The notes: a model not told the origin generated them from the sequence alone. DNA of 64,000 bases from Caldalkalibacillus uzonensis (GCF_030814135.1 NZ_JAUSUQ010000001.1:493243-557242), one strand, 5' to 3'; shown: positions 44,467-53,054, numbered from the stretch's first letter. Translations and numbers: made by a program.

Positions 44467-44560
44467 ACATCTTCACCCTCTTCTTGATGATTTTGTCTAT
44501 GACATTAGTAGTATGTCCACATTATAAAAAATCAACGTTTACCCTGGTGAAGATGTCCAT

Positions 44561-44587
44561 ACACATTTTACTTATGGACATATGCTA
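44561..44587 (+). promoter_or_regulatory. Candidate sigma-K promoter and inverted repeats upstream of yjcZ-like gene
   Basis: AC (44561-44562), a 16-nt gap, and CATATGCTA (44579-44587, CATAnnnTA) fit sigma-K. A perfect inverted repeat ATGTCCATA/TATGGACAT (44553-44561 and 44573-44581) overlaps it, and a 12-base palindrome GTGAGATCTCAC lies at 44593-44604, near the expected transcript start. Confidence 0.5.
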
Positions 44588-44631
44588 TCAGTGTGAGATC
44601 TCACCAAATCTTCTTGAGGAGGTTTTTCAGA

Positions 44632-44745
44632 ATGAGTGGTGCTTATCCTGTTAGTCCTTGGAGCAATTTTGCGTTGATTGTGGTGTTGTTCATCCTGCTC
44701 ATCATTGTTGGATGCGGATGTTTCTTAGGACACGGTGCATATTAA
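44632..44745 (+). CDS. YjcZ-family sporulation peptide
   Basis: A 37-residue peptide, too short for most gene callers, that I translated by hand: it begins MSGAYPVSPWSNFALIVVLF and continues with a hydrophobic helix ending VGCGCFLGHGAY. This is the YjcZ type, small membrane peptides found in spore-formers. AGGAGG lies 13 bases upstream of the ATG. It has its own sigma-K-like promoter and terminator, so it is monocistronic. Confidence 0.88.
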   Translation: MSGAYPVSPWSNFALIVVLFILLIIVGCGCFLGHGAY

Positions 44746-44780
44746 TTAAAAAAAGGAAGCCGTCTACCCCTTCTTATACA

Positions 44781-44806
44781 TCCCCTGCATAGGTAGGGGA
44801 TTTTTT
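44781..44806 (+). terminator. Terminator of the yjcZ-like gene
   Basis: TCCCCT (44781-44786) pairs with AGGGGA (44795-44800), followed by TTTTTT. Confidence 0.8.
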
Positions 44807-44894
44807 CATGTTAAAAAATAGGCTTTTCTCACAGGCACCCCCGCCCAGTTCCAGCGATATATTGTCAGTGAGTGATCATGAAGGAGGCTAAAAA

Positions 44895-45194
44895 ATGCAC
44901 AAGTTTGACCGGCGCTATTACCAGCTCATCTCAGATCTGCAGGCCGTTGAATTTGCCCTGGTAGAGGTTCAGCTTTACCTTGATACCCATCCCGATGACC
45001 CTCGAGCGGTCCAGGATTATAATTACCTGTCCCAACAACTTCATTGTCTCAAACAGGAATATGAACGGCACTACGGCCCATTGATGCACTTTGGTTTTTC
45101 CATGACCAGTCTGCCCCATGCCTGGGTTGAAACACCTTGGCCGTGGGAAATTGAGTACCCTAAACTGATGCCGCGTGCCGAACAGGAGGTATAA
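44895..45194 (+). CDS. cotJB: Spore coat protein CotJB
   Basis: A 99-residue protein beginning MHKFDRRYYQLISDLQAVEF, then VQLYLDTHPDDPRAVQDYN (19 residues) and ending in GPLMHFGFSMTSLPHAWVET and PWPWEIEY, the classic CotJB pattern. It works with CotJC in inner-coat assembly (family knowledge). The ATG follows GAAGGAGGCTAAAAA. It is directly followed by cotJC with only 4 bases between. CotJA is not adjacent. Confidence 0.95.
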   Translation: MHKFDRRYYQLISDLQAVEFALVEVQLYLDTHPDDPRAVQDYNYLSQQLHCLKQEYERHYGPLMHFGFSMTSLPHAWVETPWPWEIEYPKLMPRAEQEV

Positions 45195-45198
45195 GCAC

Positions 45199-45843
45199 AT
45201 GTGGATCTATGAAAAAAAATTGCAGTACCCCGTACGCGTTGAAAAATCCAATGTTCATCTGGCCAAATACTTAATAACTCAATATGGCGGTCCTGATGGA
45301 GAACTGTCAGCTGCCCTGCGCTATCTGAATCAACGCTACTCTATGCCCAACAAACGTGCCCAGGCGTTGTTGACCGACATCGGAACAGAAGAAATGGCCC
45401 ATCTGGAAGTCATTGCTACCTTGGTGCACAAGTTGGTTAAAGATGCCACACCCCAACAAATGAAGGAGGCTGGACTGGGTGCCCACTATGCTGACCATGA
45501 GAAGGCTTTATTTTATGTTGATGCCAATGGCAACCCCTGGACGGCCTCCTATATTCAAGCCAAGGGTGATCCGGTGGCTGATCTGGCTGAAGACATTGCT
45601 GCTGAGGAAAAAGCCCGGGCCACCTACCAATGGCTCATTGATTTATCTGATGACCCCGGTGTGATTGATGCGCTCCGTTTCCTGCGCGAAAGGGAAGTGG
45701 TCCACTCTCAGCGCTTTAGAGAGGCCCTGCATATTGTCACCGAGCACCGCAAGAGATTTGGTGATGAAACGGAAGGATTGCTGTATGACACGAAAGATTT
45801 TTTCAAAGATACCAATGTGACCCCCGATGACTTTTTGAAATAA
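45199..45843 (+). CDS. cotJC: Spore coat protein CotJC (manganese catalase family)
   Basis: A 214-residue ferritin-like protein of the manganese catalase family. The metal-site helices show LLTDIGTEEMAHLEVIATLV (20 residues; Glu, His, Glu) and DIAAEEKARATYQWLIDLSD (20 residues; Glu), with Glu and His in REREVVHSQRFREA. It is probably a peroxide-removing coat component. It is slightly longer than B. subtilis CotJC (189 residues). The ATG at 45199 follows the GAGG of the cotJB tail. Eight upstream codons within cotJB were rejected. Confidence 0.93.
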   Translation: MWIYEKKLQYPVRVEKSNVHLAKYLITQYGGPDGELSAALRYLNQRYSMPNKRAQALLTDIGTEEMAHLEVIATLVHKLVKDATPQQMKEAGLGAHYADHEKALFYVDANGNPWTASYIQAKGDPVADLAEDIAAEEKARATYQWLIDLSDDPGVIDALRFLREREVVHSQRFREALHIVTEHRKRFGDETEGLLYDTKDFFKDTNVTPDDFLK

Positions 45844-45947
45844 CACTTTTAGGCATAAGGCTGGTCATCCTCAATCCACACCGTTTTCTTTTCCACAAGT
45901 GTTCTTGGTTGTAAATAATCTTGGTACACAAGGAGGTCCTATAGCCC

Positions 45948-47228
45948 ATGCAAATTCATGTCGTCAGGCCCGGCCAGACCTTATGGGGAATATCCCAGGC
46001 CTACGGAGTCCCATTGGAAACTCTAATTCAATCCAATCAGATTGAAAACCCTGAGCAGCTTGTCGTCGGCCAAGCCATCGTCATTCCCATTTGGGGGCGT
46101 TATCACTGGGTTCAACCTGGTGAAAGCCTGTATCTCATCGGTCAGCGCTACAATGTGCCCTGGCAAGAGTTGCAGCGAATCAATCAGATTGCAGATCCGG
46201 CTCAGCTTCCGGTTGGGTTAAGATTGTATATCCCCCAGCAAAGGCGAATTGGCAAAGATATTAATGGCTATCTTGAGCCCCCGTTTACACGGGATCCAGT
46301 GGGACTCATCAGAGAGACAGGAGCATATCTCACCTATCTCTCCCTGTTCAGTTATGAAGTCAATGCTGACGGAACTGTAACCCCCCTCGACGATCAGCCC
46401 ATCATCAATGAAGCCTATAACCAGCGTGTGGTCCCTTTGATGGTCATCACCAATATTGAAGAAGAAGAGTTCAGCACTGAACTGGCTGCCACTATTTTGG
46501 GCAACGAAGAGCTTCAGGACAGGCTGCTGGATGAAGTGGTTGCCATGATGGACGAAAAAGGATTCCTCGGATTAAATGTAGATTTTGAGTATGTCCGGCC
46601 CGAAGACCGGGAGAGGTACAATCAATTTTTACGTAAGGCAGCCGCCCGCATGAGAGAGAGGGGCTACTCCATCTCCACCGCAGTCGCTCCTAAAGTAAGG
46701 GGGGACCAGCCGGGCTTGTTATATGAAGCCCATGACTATCCCGCCCATGGAGAGATCGTCGATTTTGTGATTTTGATGACCTATGAGTGGGGCTGGACAG
46801 GCGGACCGCCCATGGCGGTTGCTCCCCTGGATCAGGTCAGAAGAGTAATCGAATATGCCGTTTCTGTCATCCCGCGGGGGAAAATCATGATGGGCATGCC
46901 CTTATATGGCTATGATTGGACGCTCCCGTTTATTCCCGGTGAAACATTTGCCCGCACAATCAGCCCTCAGGAAGCAATCAGGCTGGCCCTCCGGTACCGT
47001 ACCAGCATTGAGTATGATCCCCGCGCTCAATCTCCCTTTTTCCGGTATACCGATGAACAGGGGAGGCAGCATGAAGTGTGGTTTGAAGATGCCCGCAGCG
47101 TGCAGGCCAAATTTAACCTGGTCAAAGAGTTTGATTTAAGAGGCGTCAGTTATTGGGTGTTGCGGGTTCCCTTTCCACAAAACTGGCTCTTGATTGAGGA
47201 CAATTTTGTTGTTAATAAACGTGTGTAA
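45948..47228 (+). CDS. sleL: Cortical fragment-lytic enzyme SleL (LysM + GH18)
   Basis: A 426-residue enzyme with two LysM domains (about 2-46, VVRPGQTLWGISQAYGVPLE; and about 50-96, WVQPGESLYLIGQRYNVPWQ) and a GH18 catalytic domain (about 100-420). The catalytic core FLGLNVDFEYVRPEDRERYN (20 residues) has the DxxDxDxE-type Glu. It is an N-acetylglucosaminidase that trims cortex fragments after SleB action (family knowledge). There is no signal peptide, as is normal for SleL/YaaH coat enzymes. AAGGAGGTCCTATAGCCC precedes the ATG. Confidence 0.92.
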   Translation: MQIHVVRPGQTLWGISQAYGVPLETLIQSNQIENPEQLVVGQAIVIPIWGRYHWVQPGESLYLIGQRYNVPWQELQRINQIADPAQLPVGLRLYIPQQRRIGKDINGYLEPPFTRDPVGLIRETGAYLTYLSLFSYEVNADGTVTPLDDQPIINEAYNQRVVPLMVITNIEEEEFSTELAATILGNEELQDRLLDEVVAMMDEKGFLGLNVDFEYVRPEDRERYNQFLRKAAARMRERGYSISTAVAPKVRGDQPGLLYEAHDYPAHGEIVDFVILMTYEWGWTGGPPMAVAPLDQVRRVIEYAVSVIPRGKIMMGMPLYGYDWTLPFIPGETFARTISPQEAIRLALRYRTSIEYDPRAQSPFFRYTDEQGRQHEVWFEDARSVQAKFNLVKEFDLRGVSYWVLRVPFPQNWLLIEDNFVVNKRV

Positions 47229-47266
47229 AGGAAAATTGTTGTCAAGAAAGTCCCTGACCCGTCCGC

Positions 47267-47497
47267 TCAGAGCAGCTGCCAGTAAGAGAGTACAATCATG
47301 GCTATAATGAGGGCCAAAAACGTAAACAGGATAATCTGCAAAAATGGTGAACGCCCCCGTTTGACTCTGGTTGGTTTTCGCCGCCGCCCGTGTTTAGTCG
47401 ACCTTGGGGGCAGCGAACCTACTGATTCTTGTCTATGCTCCTGGTCTTGTTCTTGTCTTGTCCGTTTTTGGGACCATTGCTGTTTGTTTGCTCCCAT
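47267..47497 (-). CDS. Small basic tail-anchored membrane protein (YpbE position, no LysM)
   Basis: A 76-residue protein with a Gln/Arg/Lys-rich N-terminal half (KRTRQEQDQEHRQE, RRRKPTRVKRGRS) and a C-terminal transmembrane helix (about 55-73, FLQIILFTFLALIIAMIVL). In B. subtilis the gene at this place, ypbE, has the same basic-plus-helix design but continues into a LysM domain; here the protein stops after the helix. It may be a natural short form. The ATG at 47497 follows AAAGGGTGGCAAAACG. Confidence 0.7.
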   Translation of the reverse strand: MGANKQQWSQKRTRQEQDQEHRQESVGSLPPRSTKHGRRRKPTRVKRGRSPFLQIILFTFLALIIAMIVLSYWQLL

Positions 47498-47577
47498 CGT
47501 TTTGCCACCCTTTTTATGAATTAATACATTAACATTCGGTACTGCTGCCAAAAATCCTCTTTTTTCGACACAGTTAG

Positions 47578-48165
47578 TTACTTGTCCGGAAATGGCAGCA
47601 GACGGTAGCGCAGAATAACCCCCAGAGTAAAATCAATGGTAAAGTGGGCGGTAAATACAGCCCAAAAACTGCCGGTCCATTCATACAGCCAGCCGAACCC
47701 GAAACTGATCATGATCACCAAGAGGGCATACAGCCATTGGTGTAAATAGCGGAAATGGATTAAGGCAAATAACAAGCTGGCCCAAAACCAGCCTATCATA
47801 TTTTGCAAAACAGCCCTGAACAGCCACTCTTCAACCAAAGCTACGCCCAAAGCAATCAAGACGATCTGCCACACATTGACATCGCGGAACAAGCGTTCAT
47901 TGACACCACCGTCGTCAAAGTAGGTTTTGGGCACAAAATTCATCAGGATAAGATCAATGACCAGCACAACTCCGGCAAACCCAAAACCTGCCAAAACGGA
48001 CAGAAACAGCTCTTCCGTGTGAAGCAGAAGGGGCAGCGCAAGCGTGTGCCTCAAAAAGAAAAAATATAAGCTGAGCCCAATGACCAAAAGAATGGCTTGG
48101 GTTAGAACAAGATTGAGATACAACGTGCGGTTGTCCATTTGTTCTAGCATATCGCGCATGTTCAT
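47578..48165 (-). CDS. ypbD: CPBP-family intramembrane metalloprotease YpbD
   Basis: A 195-residue membrane protein with about six transmembrane helices and the CPBP (Abi, type II CAAX protease-like) motifs: VALVEEWLFRAVLQNMIGW (19 residues; EExxxR), ALIHFRYLH (FxxxH/His motif) and AHFTIDFTLG. Substrate unknown. The ATG at 48165 follows AAGGAGCAGATTAATT, and the larger open frame upstream is within recQ. The recQ stop lies 2 bases away. Confidence 0.88.
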   Translation of the reverse strand: MNMRDMLEQMDNRTLYLNLVLTQAILLVIGLSLYFFFLRHTLALPLLLHTEELFLSVLAGFGFAGVVLVIDLILMNFVPKTYFDDGGVNERLFRDVNVWQIVLIALGVALVEEWLFRAVLQNMIGWFWASLLFALIHFRYLHQWLYALLVIMISFGFGWLYEWTGSFWAVFTAHFTIDFTLGVILRYRLLPFPDK

Positions 48166-48167
48166 AA

Positions 48168-49760
48168 TTAATCTGCTCCTTCCGCCGGCCACAACCGTCT
48201 CACTTTTTCCTCCCAGGTTAAGGACTGACCAGGAGAGATGTGACGGGGTCGCTCCACATCCCTCCAAATCATGTCTGGAGTGAGACCGCAATGATCACAA
48301 CAAGCCTCCGGTTTGCCGCTTTTGTTTTGTAGATGGTGCTGGGGATGAGCAAAATAGTCAAGTATAAACTGACGCCGGCAGTAAGAACGGTCCAGGTTCA
48401 ACCAGCGGAAGATATGGTTTATTTTATTTAATTTGTTTTGTCTTATTGCATCTAAAGTACCCCCCACACACCGGATGTGCTCGGCTGTTACCGGTCGGGT
48501 TACGGTGACCTGCTGCTCTCTCATCCGCTCATAACGGCACAAGCCATACTGCTCTAAATAAAAGAGGGCTGTCTCCAAGGCTTGAGGCAGACAACACATT
48601 TGCTCACACAGCTGGGGCAACGGGACGCTTAAACCCTTGTTCAGATGAAAATTGAGCAGTTCAGTCAGCCGCTCCAGTTGGGATTGATGTAAATATTCCT
48701 GATCCACAAAATGATAAGGAATATGTTCATCTCCATCTTGAACAAGCACGTAAGAAAGCCCCCTTTGACCGTCACGGCTAGAGCGGCCCATCTCCTGCAC
48801 ATAGCTTTCCAAGTTGGGAGGAAAGTGATAATGGATGACAAAGCGAATGTTAGGCTTGTTGATTCCCATCCCAAAAGCATTGGTGGCACAAATGAGACGC
48901 AGTTTCCCCTGCAAAAATTGATGCTGGATCATCTGCCGCTCCTCACTGCTCATTCCCCCATGGTAATAAGCGGCATCATCTATCCCTTTTGACAATAATG
49001 TCTGGTATACCTCTTCCGCTTTTTGACGGGAAGAAAAATAGATCATACCGGGATCATGCCGTTCGTGCAGGAAAGTCTCGATTTTAGCCAGCTTCTCTTC
49101 TTCACTGCGGACCTTTTCCACATAAATGGCAATATTGGGCCGGTCAACACTGAAGATAAACGCCCGGGGTTCCTGAAGCCTTAAAGCGCGGCAAATATCT
49201 CTGACAACCTCTGTGGTGGCCGTTGCGGTCAAAGCCAGGCAAGGGGGTTGCCCCAATGCCTCCCTTACATAGGCCAGCTTTAAATAGTCCGTGCGAAAGT
49301 CATGACCCCACTGGGAAATGCAATGGGCTTCGTCAACGACAAACAAGGCCACCCCGCACTGTTTTAAGCGCTGAAGCACCGGTTTGTTTTGAAGCCCTTC
49401 AGGAGAGACATACAACAGGCGGTAGCGGTGAAGCGCTTTTAAGACCATTTGTCTTTCAGCAAGGGACAAACCGCTGTGCAAGGCCATGACATCTTTTCTC
49501 CCCTGGAGGCGTGCTTCACGCAACTGGTCTTCCATAAGGGAAATCAGAGGGGTGATCACCACGGTCAAGCCGGGCAGCACATAGGAGGGAAGCTGATAAC
49601 ATAATGACTTCCCCCCGCCAGTCGATTTGACGACTAAAGTGTCTTGCCCTTTCAATACAGAGTGGATGATCTCCCGCTGTCCTTGCCGGAATGAGGCAAA
49701 TCCAAAATGCTCTTGCAACAGGCGCTCCAGGTTAACCGTCTGTGTTATACTCCGCTTCAT
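48168..49760 (-). CDS. recQ: ATP-dependent DNA helicase RecQ (short form)
   Basis: A 530-residue RecQ-type superfamily 2 helicase. Walker A VVKSTGGGKSLCYQLPSYVL (20 residues), motif II LFVVDEAHCISQWGHDFR (18 residues), the aromatic-rich loop within it, and motif VI ESYVQEMGRSSRDGQRGLSY (20 residues) are present. Four cysteines near 455-500 (YCRRQFILDYFAHP, CCDHCG) form the zinc site. The HRDC domain is absent, as in B. subtilis RecQ (496 residues). The ATG follows GAGGAGCATA and overlaps ypbB by 29 nt. Confidence 0.94.
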   Translation of the reverse strand: MKRSITQTVNLERLLQEHFGFASFRQGQREIIHSVLKGQDTLVVKSTGGGKSLCYQLPSYVLPGLTVVITPLISLMEDQLREARLQGRKDVMALHSGLSLAERQMVLKALHRYRLLYVSPEGLQNKPVLQRLKQCGVALFVVDEAHCISQWGHDFRTDYLKLAYVREALGQPPCLALTATATTEVVRDICRALRLQEPRAFIFSVDRPNIAIYVEKVRSEEEKLAKIETFLHERHDPGMIYFSSRQKAEEVYQTLLSKGIDDAAYYHGGMSSEERQMIQHQFLQGKLRLICATNAFGMGINKPNIRFVIHYHFPPNLESYVQEMGRSSRDGQRGLSYVLVQDGDEHIPYHFVDQEYLHQSQLERLTELLNFHLNKGLSVPLPQLCEQMCCLPQALETALFYLEQYGLCRYERMREQQVTVTRPVTAEHIRCVGGTLDAIRQNKLNKINHIFRWLNLDRSYCRRQFILDYFAHPQHHLQNKSGKPEACCDHCGLTPDMIWRDVERPRHISPGQSLTWEEKVRRLWPAEGAD

Positions 49761-50817
49761 TATGCTCCTCTCCCCTCACCAAAGCCAGACGAATCTGGAA
49801 GTAAGAGATATCATCAGGTAATTGTTCTTTAATCGGACGCAACTTCTTGGTTTGCAGCTCTTTACTGACCTGCCGGACAGCCTTGATCACTTGTTCAGAA
49901 ACAAACGGTCTGTAATCAAAAGCAGGGTTATGAATGGCAATGTCGACTAGATGATCTTCAATCGTGCTCTGTTTCAGTCCTCTGATCCGGGCAATCTCCT
50001 CCAGGGTATGGCCTTGCTTAAGCAGACGGTAAGTAATAACTGCCGATTGCATCAAACCTGTCCCCTCTCTTTGATCCGGGTCTGCCAGGCGGATGAGAAG
50101 GGAGGACTTCTTTTGACTGTGAGCATACAGTGCGGCTGCGGCCTGCAAGGTATAGATGCGTACAAACACCTCCGGAATCCCGTAGCGGTGCTCCAACTGT
50201 TTGTATGTATAACCAGCCACTTGATAGCCACTTAAGCGATCCAATAACAAATGGACCAGCAGCTCATCTTCAAAATGGGACAAATGATCGGTTATTGCTT
50301 GTACCCACTCCATGACAAACTTGGGTTTATCTTCAATCGCTTTCCAGAAGGATTTGACCCAGGTTTGGACGTGCATATCACTAATGGCAGGCTGGTAGCG
50401 GGAATCTCTGGCCAGGTAATGGGAGATGACCTGACCCAATAATTGAAACCTGCTCCAAAAGCGGTGGATGTTTTGCATGATACACCCGGTCCTTTTCCAT
50501 ACAAAAGCCCGGTCAAAAAAGCGGAGCTCCACTAGTTGCTGCGAAAGCCACCGCTGGGCCGGCTCCGTCACAACAAGAAGGTCCCGTTCCCGTAAAGAAA
50601 GATAACCATTGGCCCTTAAGCGGGAGAGTGTCTTGTTATACTGCTCACGGCTCAAATCCTGAAACAACCCGTACCAGCCGCCAAAGCCGAACAATTCAGC
50701 ATCTTGGATGGCCTGTGTGCTTTTGCGTCCTGTTAAAATATGATAACAGCTGGACACCGTTCGTTCCCCGTTCAGCTGTTCTAGCATGTACAATACCAGC
50801 ACATCTAACCCCTTCAC
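49732..50817 (-). CDS. ypbB: YpbB helix-turn-helix protein
   Basis: A 361-residue soluble protein. The N-terminus has LLYML-type helices with GRKSTQAIQDAELFGFGGWY (20 residues), and residues about 265-310 resemble a helicase/RNA-polymerase-associated helix-turn-helix: YRLLKQGHTLEEIARIRGLK (20 residues), followed by QSTIEDHLVDIAI. It is the constant upstream neighbour of recQ in Bacillaceae, with which it overlaps, so it is probably a RecQ partner (inference). The GTG start has GGTGATGG upstream. Confidence 0.85.
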   Translation of the reverse strand: MKGLDVLVLYMLEQLNGERTVSSCYHILTGRKSTQAIQDAELFGFGGWYGLFQDLSREQYNKTLSRLRANGYLSLRERDLLVVTEPAQRWLSQQLVELRFFDRAFVWKRTGCIMQNIHRFWSRFQLLGQVISHYLARDSRYQPAISDMHVQTWVKSFWKAIEDKPKFVMEWVQAITDHLSHFEDELLVHLLLDRLSGYQVAGYTYKQLEHRYGIPEVFVRIYTLQAAAALYAHSQKKSSLLIRLADPDQREGTGLMQSAVITYRLLKQGHTLEEIARIRGLKQSTIEDHLVDIAIHNPAFDYRPFVSEQVIKAVRQVSKELQTKKLRPIKEQLPDDISYFQIRLALVRGEEHNEAEYNTDG

Positions 50818-50892
50818 CCATCACCATCCTCTCCCACTCTGCACTTTCTTCTTATTTTACCATGTTCCGGCCACTTCGGTCCGAAGTTAAAC

Positions 50893-50921
50893 TTTTCATT
50901 CCATTTTCTCCTTGCTATAAT
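50893..50921 (+). promoter_or_regulatory. Promoter of ppa
   Basis: TTTTCA (50893-50898), 17-nt spacer and a perfect TATAAT (50916-50921). Just upstream the 15-base inverted repeat ACTTCGGTCCGAAGT (about 50872-50886) could be an operator or hairpin. Confidence 0.55.
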
Positions 50922-50975
50922 GGAACATATCCTACATAAACAAGTCATTGATCAAAACAGAAAGGGGCTCTACAA

Positions 50976-51464
50976 ATGGCAGAAAACCGTATCGTTGATG
51001 CTTTTATCGAAATTCCAACTGGAAGCCAAAACAAATATGAGTACGACAAAGAACAAGGGGTTTTCCGCCTGGATCGCGTGCTGTATTCCCCCATGCACTA
51101 TCCAACTGAATACGGCTATTTGGAAAACACCCTGGCCCGTGACGGAGACCCGCTGGATATTCTCGTTCTGACCACCTTCCCTACCTTCCCCGGGTGTGTC
51201 ATCCGTTCCCGTGTCATCGGCGTGCTCATCATGTCCGATGACAAAGGAGAAGACGAGAAGCTCTTGGCTGTGCCGGTGGATGACCCGCGCTGGGATGAGG
51301 TGAAGTCCCTTGATGATGTGCCCAGCCACATCTTGAAAGAAATCGAGCATTTCTTCCAAGTCTACAAAGACTTGGAAAACAAAGAAACCAACATCGTGGG
51401 CTGGGAAGGTGTTGACAAGGCCAATGCATTAATTGATGATGCTCTGGCCCGCTATAACAAGTAG
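50976..51464 (+). CDS. ppa: Inorganic pyrophosphatase (family I)
   Basis: A 162-residue soluble family I pyrophosphatase. It has the metal/substrate residues in IPTGSQNKYEYDKEQGVFRL (20 residues), the signature DGDPLDILVL (the conserved Asp triad) and DPRWDEVKSLDDVP. Most Bacillus use family II (PpaC); the family I form here is typical of thermophilic bacilli. It drives biosynthetic reactions by removing pyrophosphate. The ATG follows GAAAGGGGCTCTACAA. Confidence 0.94.
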   Translation: MAENRIVDAFIEIPTGSQNKYEYDKEQGVFRLDRVLYSPMHYPTEYGYLENTLARDGDPLDILVLTTFPTFPGCVIRSRVIGVLIMSDDKGEDEKLLAVPVDDPRWDEVKSLDDVPSHILKEIEHFFQVYKDLENKETNIVGWEGVDKANALIDDALARYNK

Positions 51465-51509
51465 TCACCCATCTCTCTAAATTGTTCTATTTAAATTTTA
51501 AAAAAGAGA

Positions 51510-51538
51510 TTGACGTTCTGACTTTACCATGATAAATT
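51510..51538 (+). promoter_or_regulatory. Promoter of the T-box transcript
   Basis: TTGACG (51510-51515), 17-nt spacer, TAAATT (51533-51538), then the leader RNA begins. Confidence 0.55.
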
Positions 51539-51544
51539 AGTATA

Positions 51545-51843
51545 AAAATTTACATGGTTAGAAAATATGACACAAGACTGCGAAGGAGATTGGCAGAGAC
51601 AAACGGTATCTTAAGAGAGCCGATGGTTGCTGCGAATCGGTGATACCTGTCCCTGCCTGAGCACTCCGGAGTCGATAGGCCGAACCCGCTTGGAAGTAGG
51701 CCTATACGGGGAAGCACCGTTAGCTGCGCCTGGTATTTTGACCAGCCGAGGCATGTGTCGTGAGGTACATGCAAATAAGGGTGGTACCGCGAAAGTGTCA
51801 AGAAGCCTTTCGTCCCTTGCACCAAGGGGTGAAAGGCTTTTTA
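51545..51843 (+). ncRNA. T-box riboswitch, probably serine-responsive
   Basis: The universal T-box sequence AAGGGTGGTACCGCG is at 51777-51791 and is followed by a strong terminator, AAGCCTTTC...GAAAGGCTT plus TTTTT (51803-51842), whose left arm competes with the antiterminator. Stem I can be drawn from GACT (51576) and GGAG (51585) with CTCC (51664) and AGTC (51670), closed above by GGCAG/CTGCC (51592/51653). The 3' side of the specifier loop is TGAGCA (51658-51663). AGC, followed by a purine as usual, reads serine and fits the serA operon below. However, the acceptor-pairing bulge is TGGT, which prefers A73, whereas tRNA-Ser usually has G73. Confidence 0.93.
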
Positions 51844-51902
51844 ATTAAACGCTTTCATTATTTTCAAATTATAGTCAAAGATAGGAAAGGAGAGAAACAT
51901 CG

Positions 51903-53054
51903 ATGTTACCCGATTACCAACTCTTGCGTATCCCTGGCCCTACTCCCATCCCTCCCAGTGTCATGCGGGCCATGAATCAGCCCATGATCGGCCATCGCAG
52001 TGCATCTTTCCAACAACTGTTAGCAAGAGTGGCCCCCAGATTAAAGCCGTTGTTTGGCACAGAACAGGACGTTCTGATCTTAACCGGCAGCGGCACGCTG
52101 GCTCTGGAAGCCGCAGTCGTTAATGCACTGGATGAAGGAGAAGCGGCTCTGGTCCTGGTTACAGGCGCCTTTGGTGACCGTTTCCGCAAAATGTGCCAAA
52201 CCTATGGCATAGAGACACATGTCCTGGAAAGCGAATGGGGATGTGCCTTTGATTTGGAGCAAGTACAGGCTTATCTCCAGCAGCATTCCAACATCAAAGC
52301 CGTATTTGCCACCTACTGTGAAACATCCACAGCTGTGCTGAATCCCATTGCCGAACTGGCTGAAGTGGTGAAGCAACATTCGGATGCCTTAGTCATTGTA
52401 GATGCGGTCTCTTGCCTTGGAGCAGTTGAGACCGAGATGGATAAGTGGGGGATTGACATTCTGGTTACCGGCTCCCAAAAAGCGTTGATGCTGCCCACAG
52501 GGTTGGCTTTTGCCGCTATCAGTGAACAAGGGTGGAGAAAAATGGAACAAAACTCACGCCCCCGCTTCTACCTGGATTTAAGACGCTACCAAACCAGCCT
52601 GGGGGATCATTCCACCCCATTTACTCCTGCTGTTTCTCTGGTGATGGGGCTGGAACAAGCTCTGAACCTCATTGAAGAAGAAGGACTGGATCAGGTGATA
52701 AAACGTCATCAACTGATGAAAGAGATGACCCGGCAGGCGTTTAAAGCATTGGATTTGCCTTTGCTCACCTCAGATGAGGACGCTTCACCCACTGTGACTG
52801 CTGTCCGGCCCAGCAACTTTAAAGCTGACGATCTGCGCTCCCTGTTAAGAAAAACATTTGGTCTAACCCTGGCTGGCGGGCAGCAAAAGCTGAAGGGTGA
52901 GATTTTCCGGGTTGGGCATATGGGCTACTGCTCTCCTTTAGATGTGTTACAAACCATTACTGCCATCGAAGTGGGGCTCGTCCGTCTGGGCGTGAACATC
53001 AAACTGGGTAAAGGAACACAAGCTGCAGAGGAGGTTCTTGTCCATGACCTATAA
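51903..53054 (+). CDS. Class V PLP aminotransferase (serine/alanine-glyoxylate type)
   Basis: A 383-residue class V aminotransferase. RIPGPTPIPPSVMRAM opens the protein, LTGSGTLALEAAVVNALDEG (20 residues) forms the phosphate-cup, VDAVSCLGAVETEMD contains the PLP-binding Asp, and VTGSQKALMLPTGLAF carries the PLP lysine. Such proteins are serine-pyruvate, serine-glyoxylate or phosphohydroxypyruvate aminotransferases. Under a serine T-box and overlapping serA, it probably supplies the second step of serine synthesis (inference), substituting for serC. The ATG follows GGAAAGGAGAGAAACATCG. Confidence 0.88.
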   Translation: MLPDYQLLRIPGPTPIPPSVMRAMNQPMIGHRSASFQQLLARVAPRLKPLFGTEQDVLILTGSGTLALEAAVVNALDEGEAALVLVTGAFGDRFRKMCQTYGIETHVLESEWGCAFDLEQVQAYLQQHSNIKAVFATYCETSTAVLNPIAELAEVVKQHSDALVIVDAVSCLGAVETEMDKWGIDILVTGSQKALMLPTGLAFAAISEQGWRKMEQNSRPRFYLDLRRYQTSLGDHSTPFTPAVSLVMGLEQALNLIEEEGLDQVIKRHQLMKEMTRQAFKALDLPLLTSDEDASPTVTAVRPSNFKADDLRSLLRKTFGLTLAGGQQKLKGEIFRVGHMGYCSPLDVLQTITAIEVGLVRLGVNIKLGKGTQAAEEVLVHDL

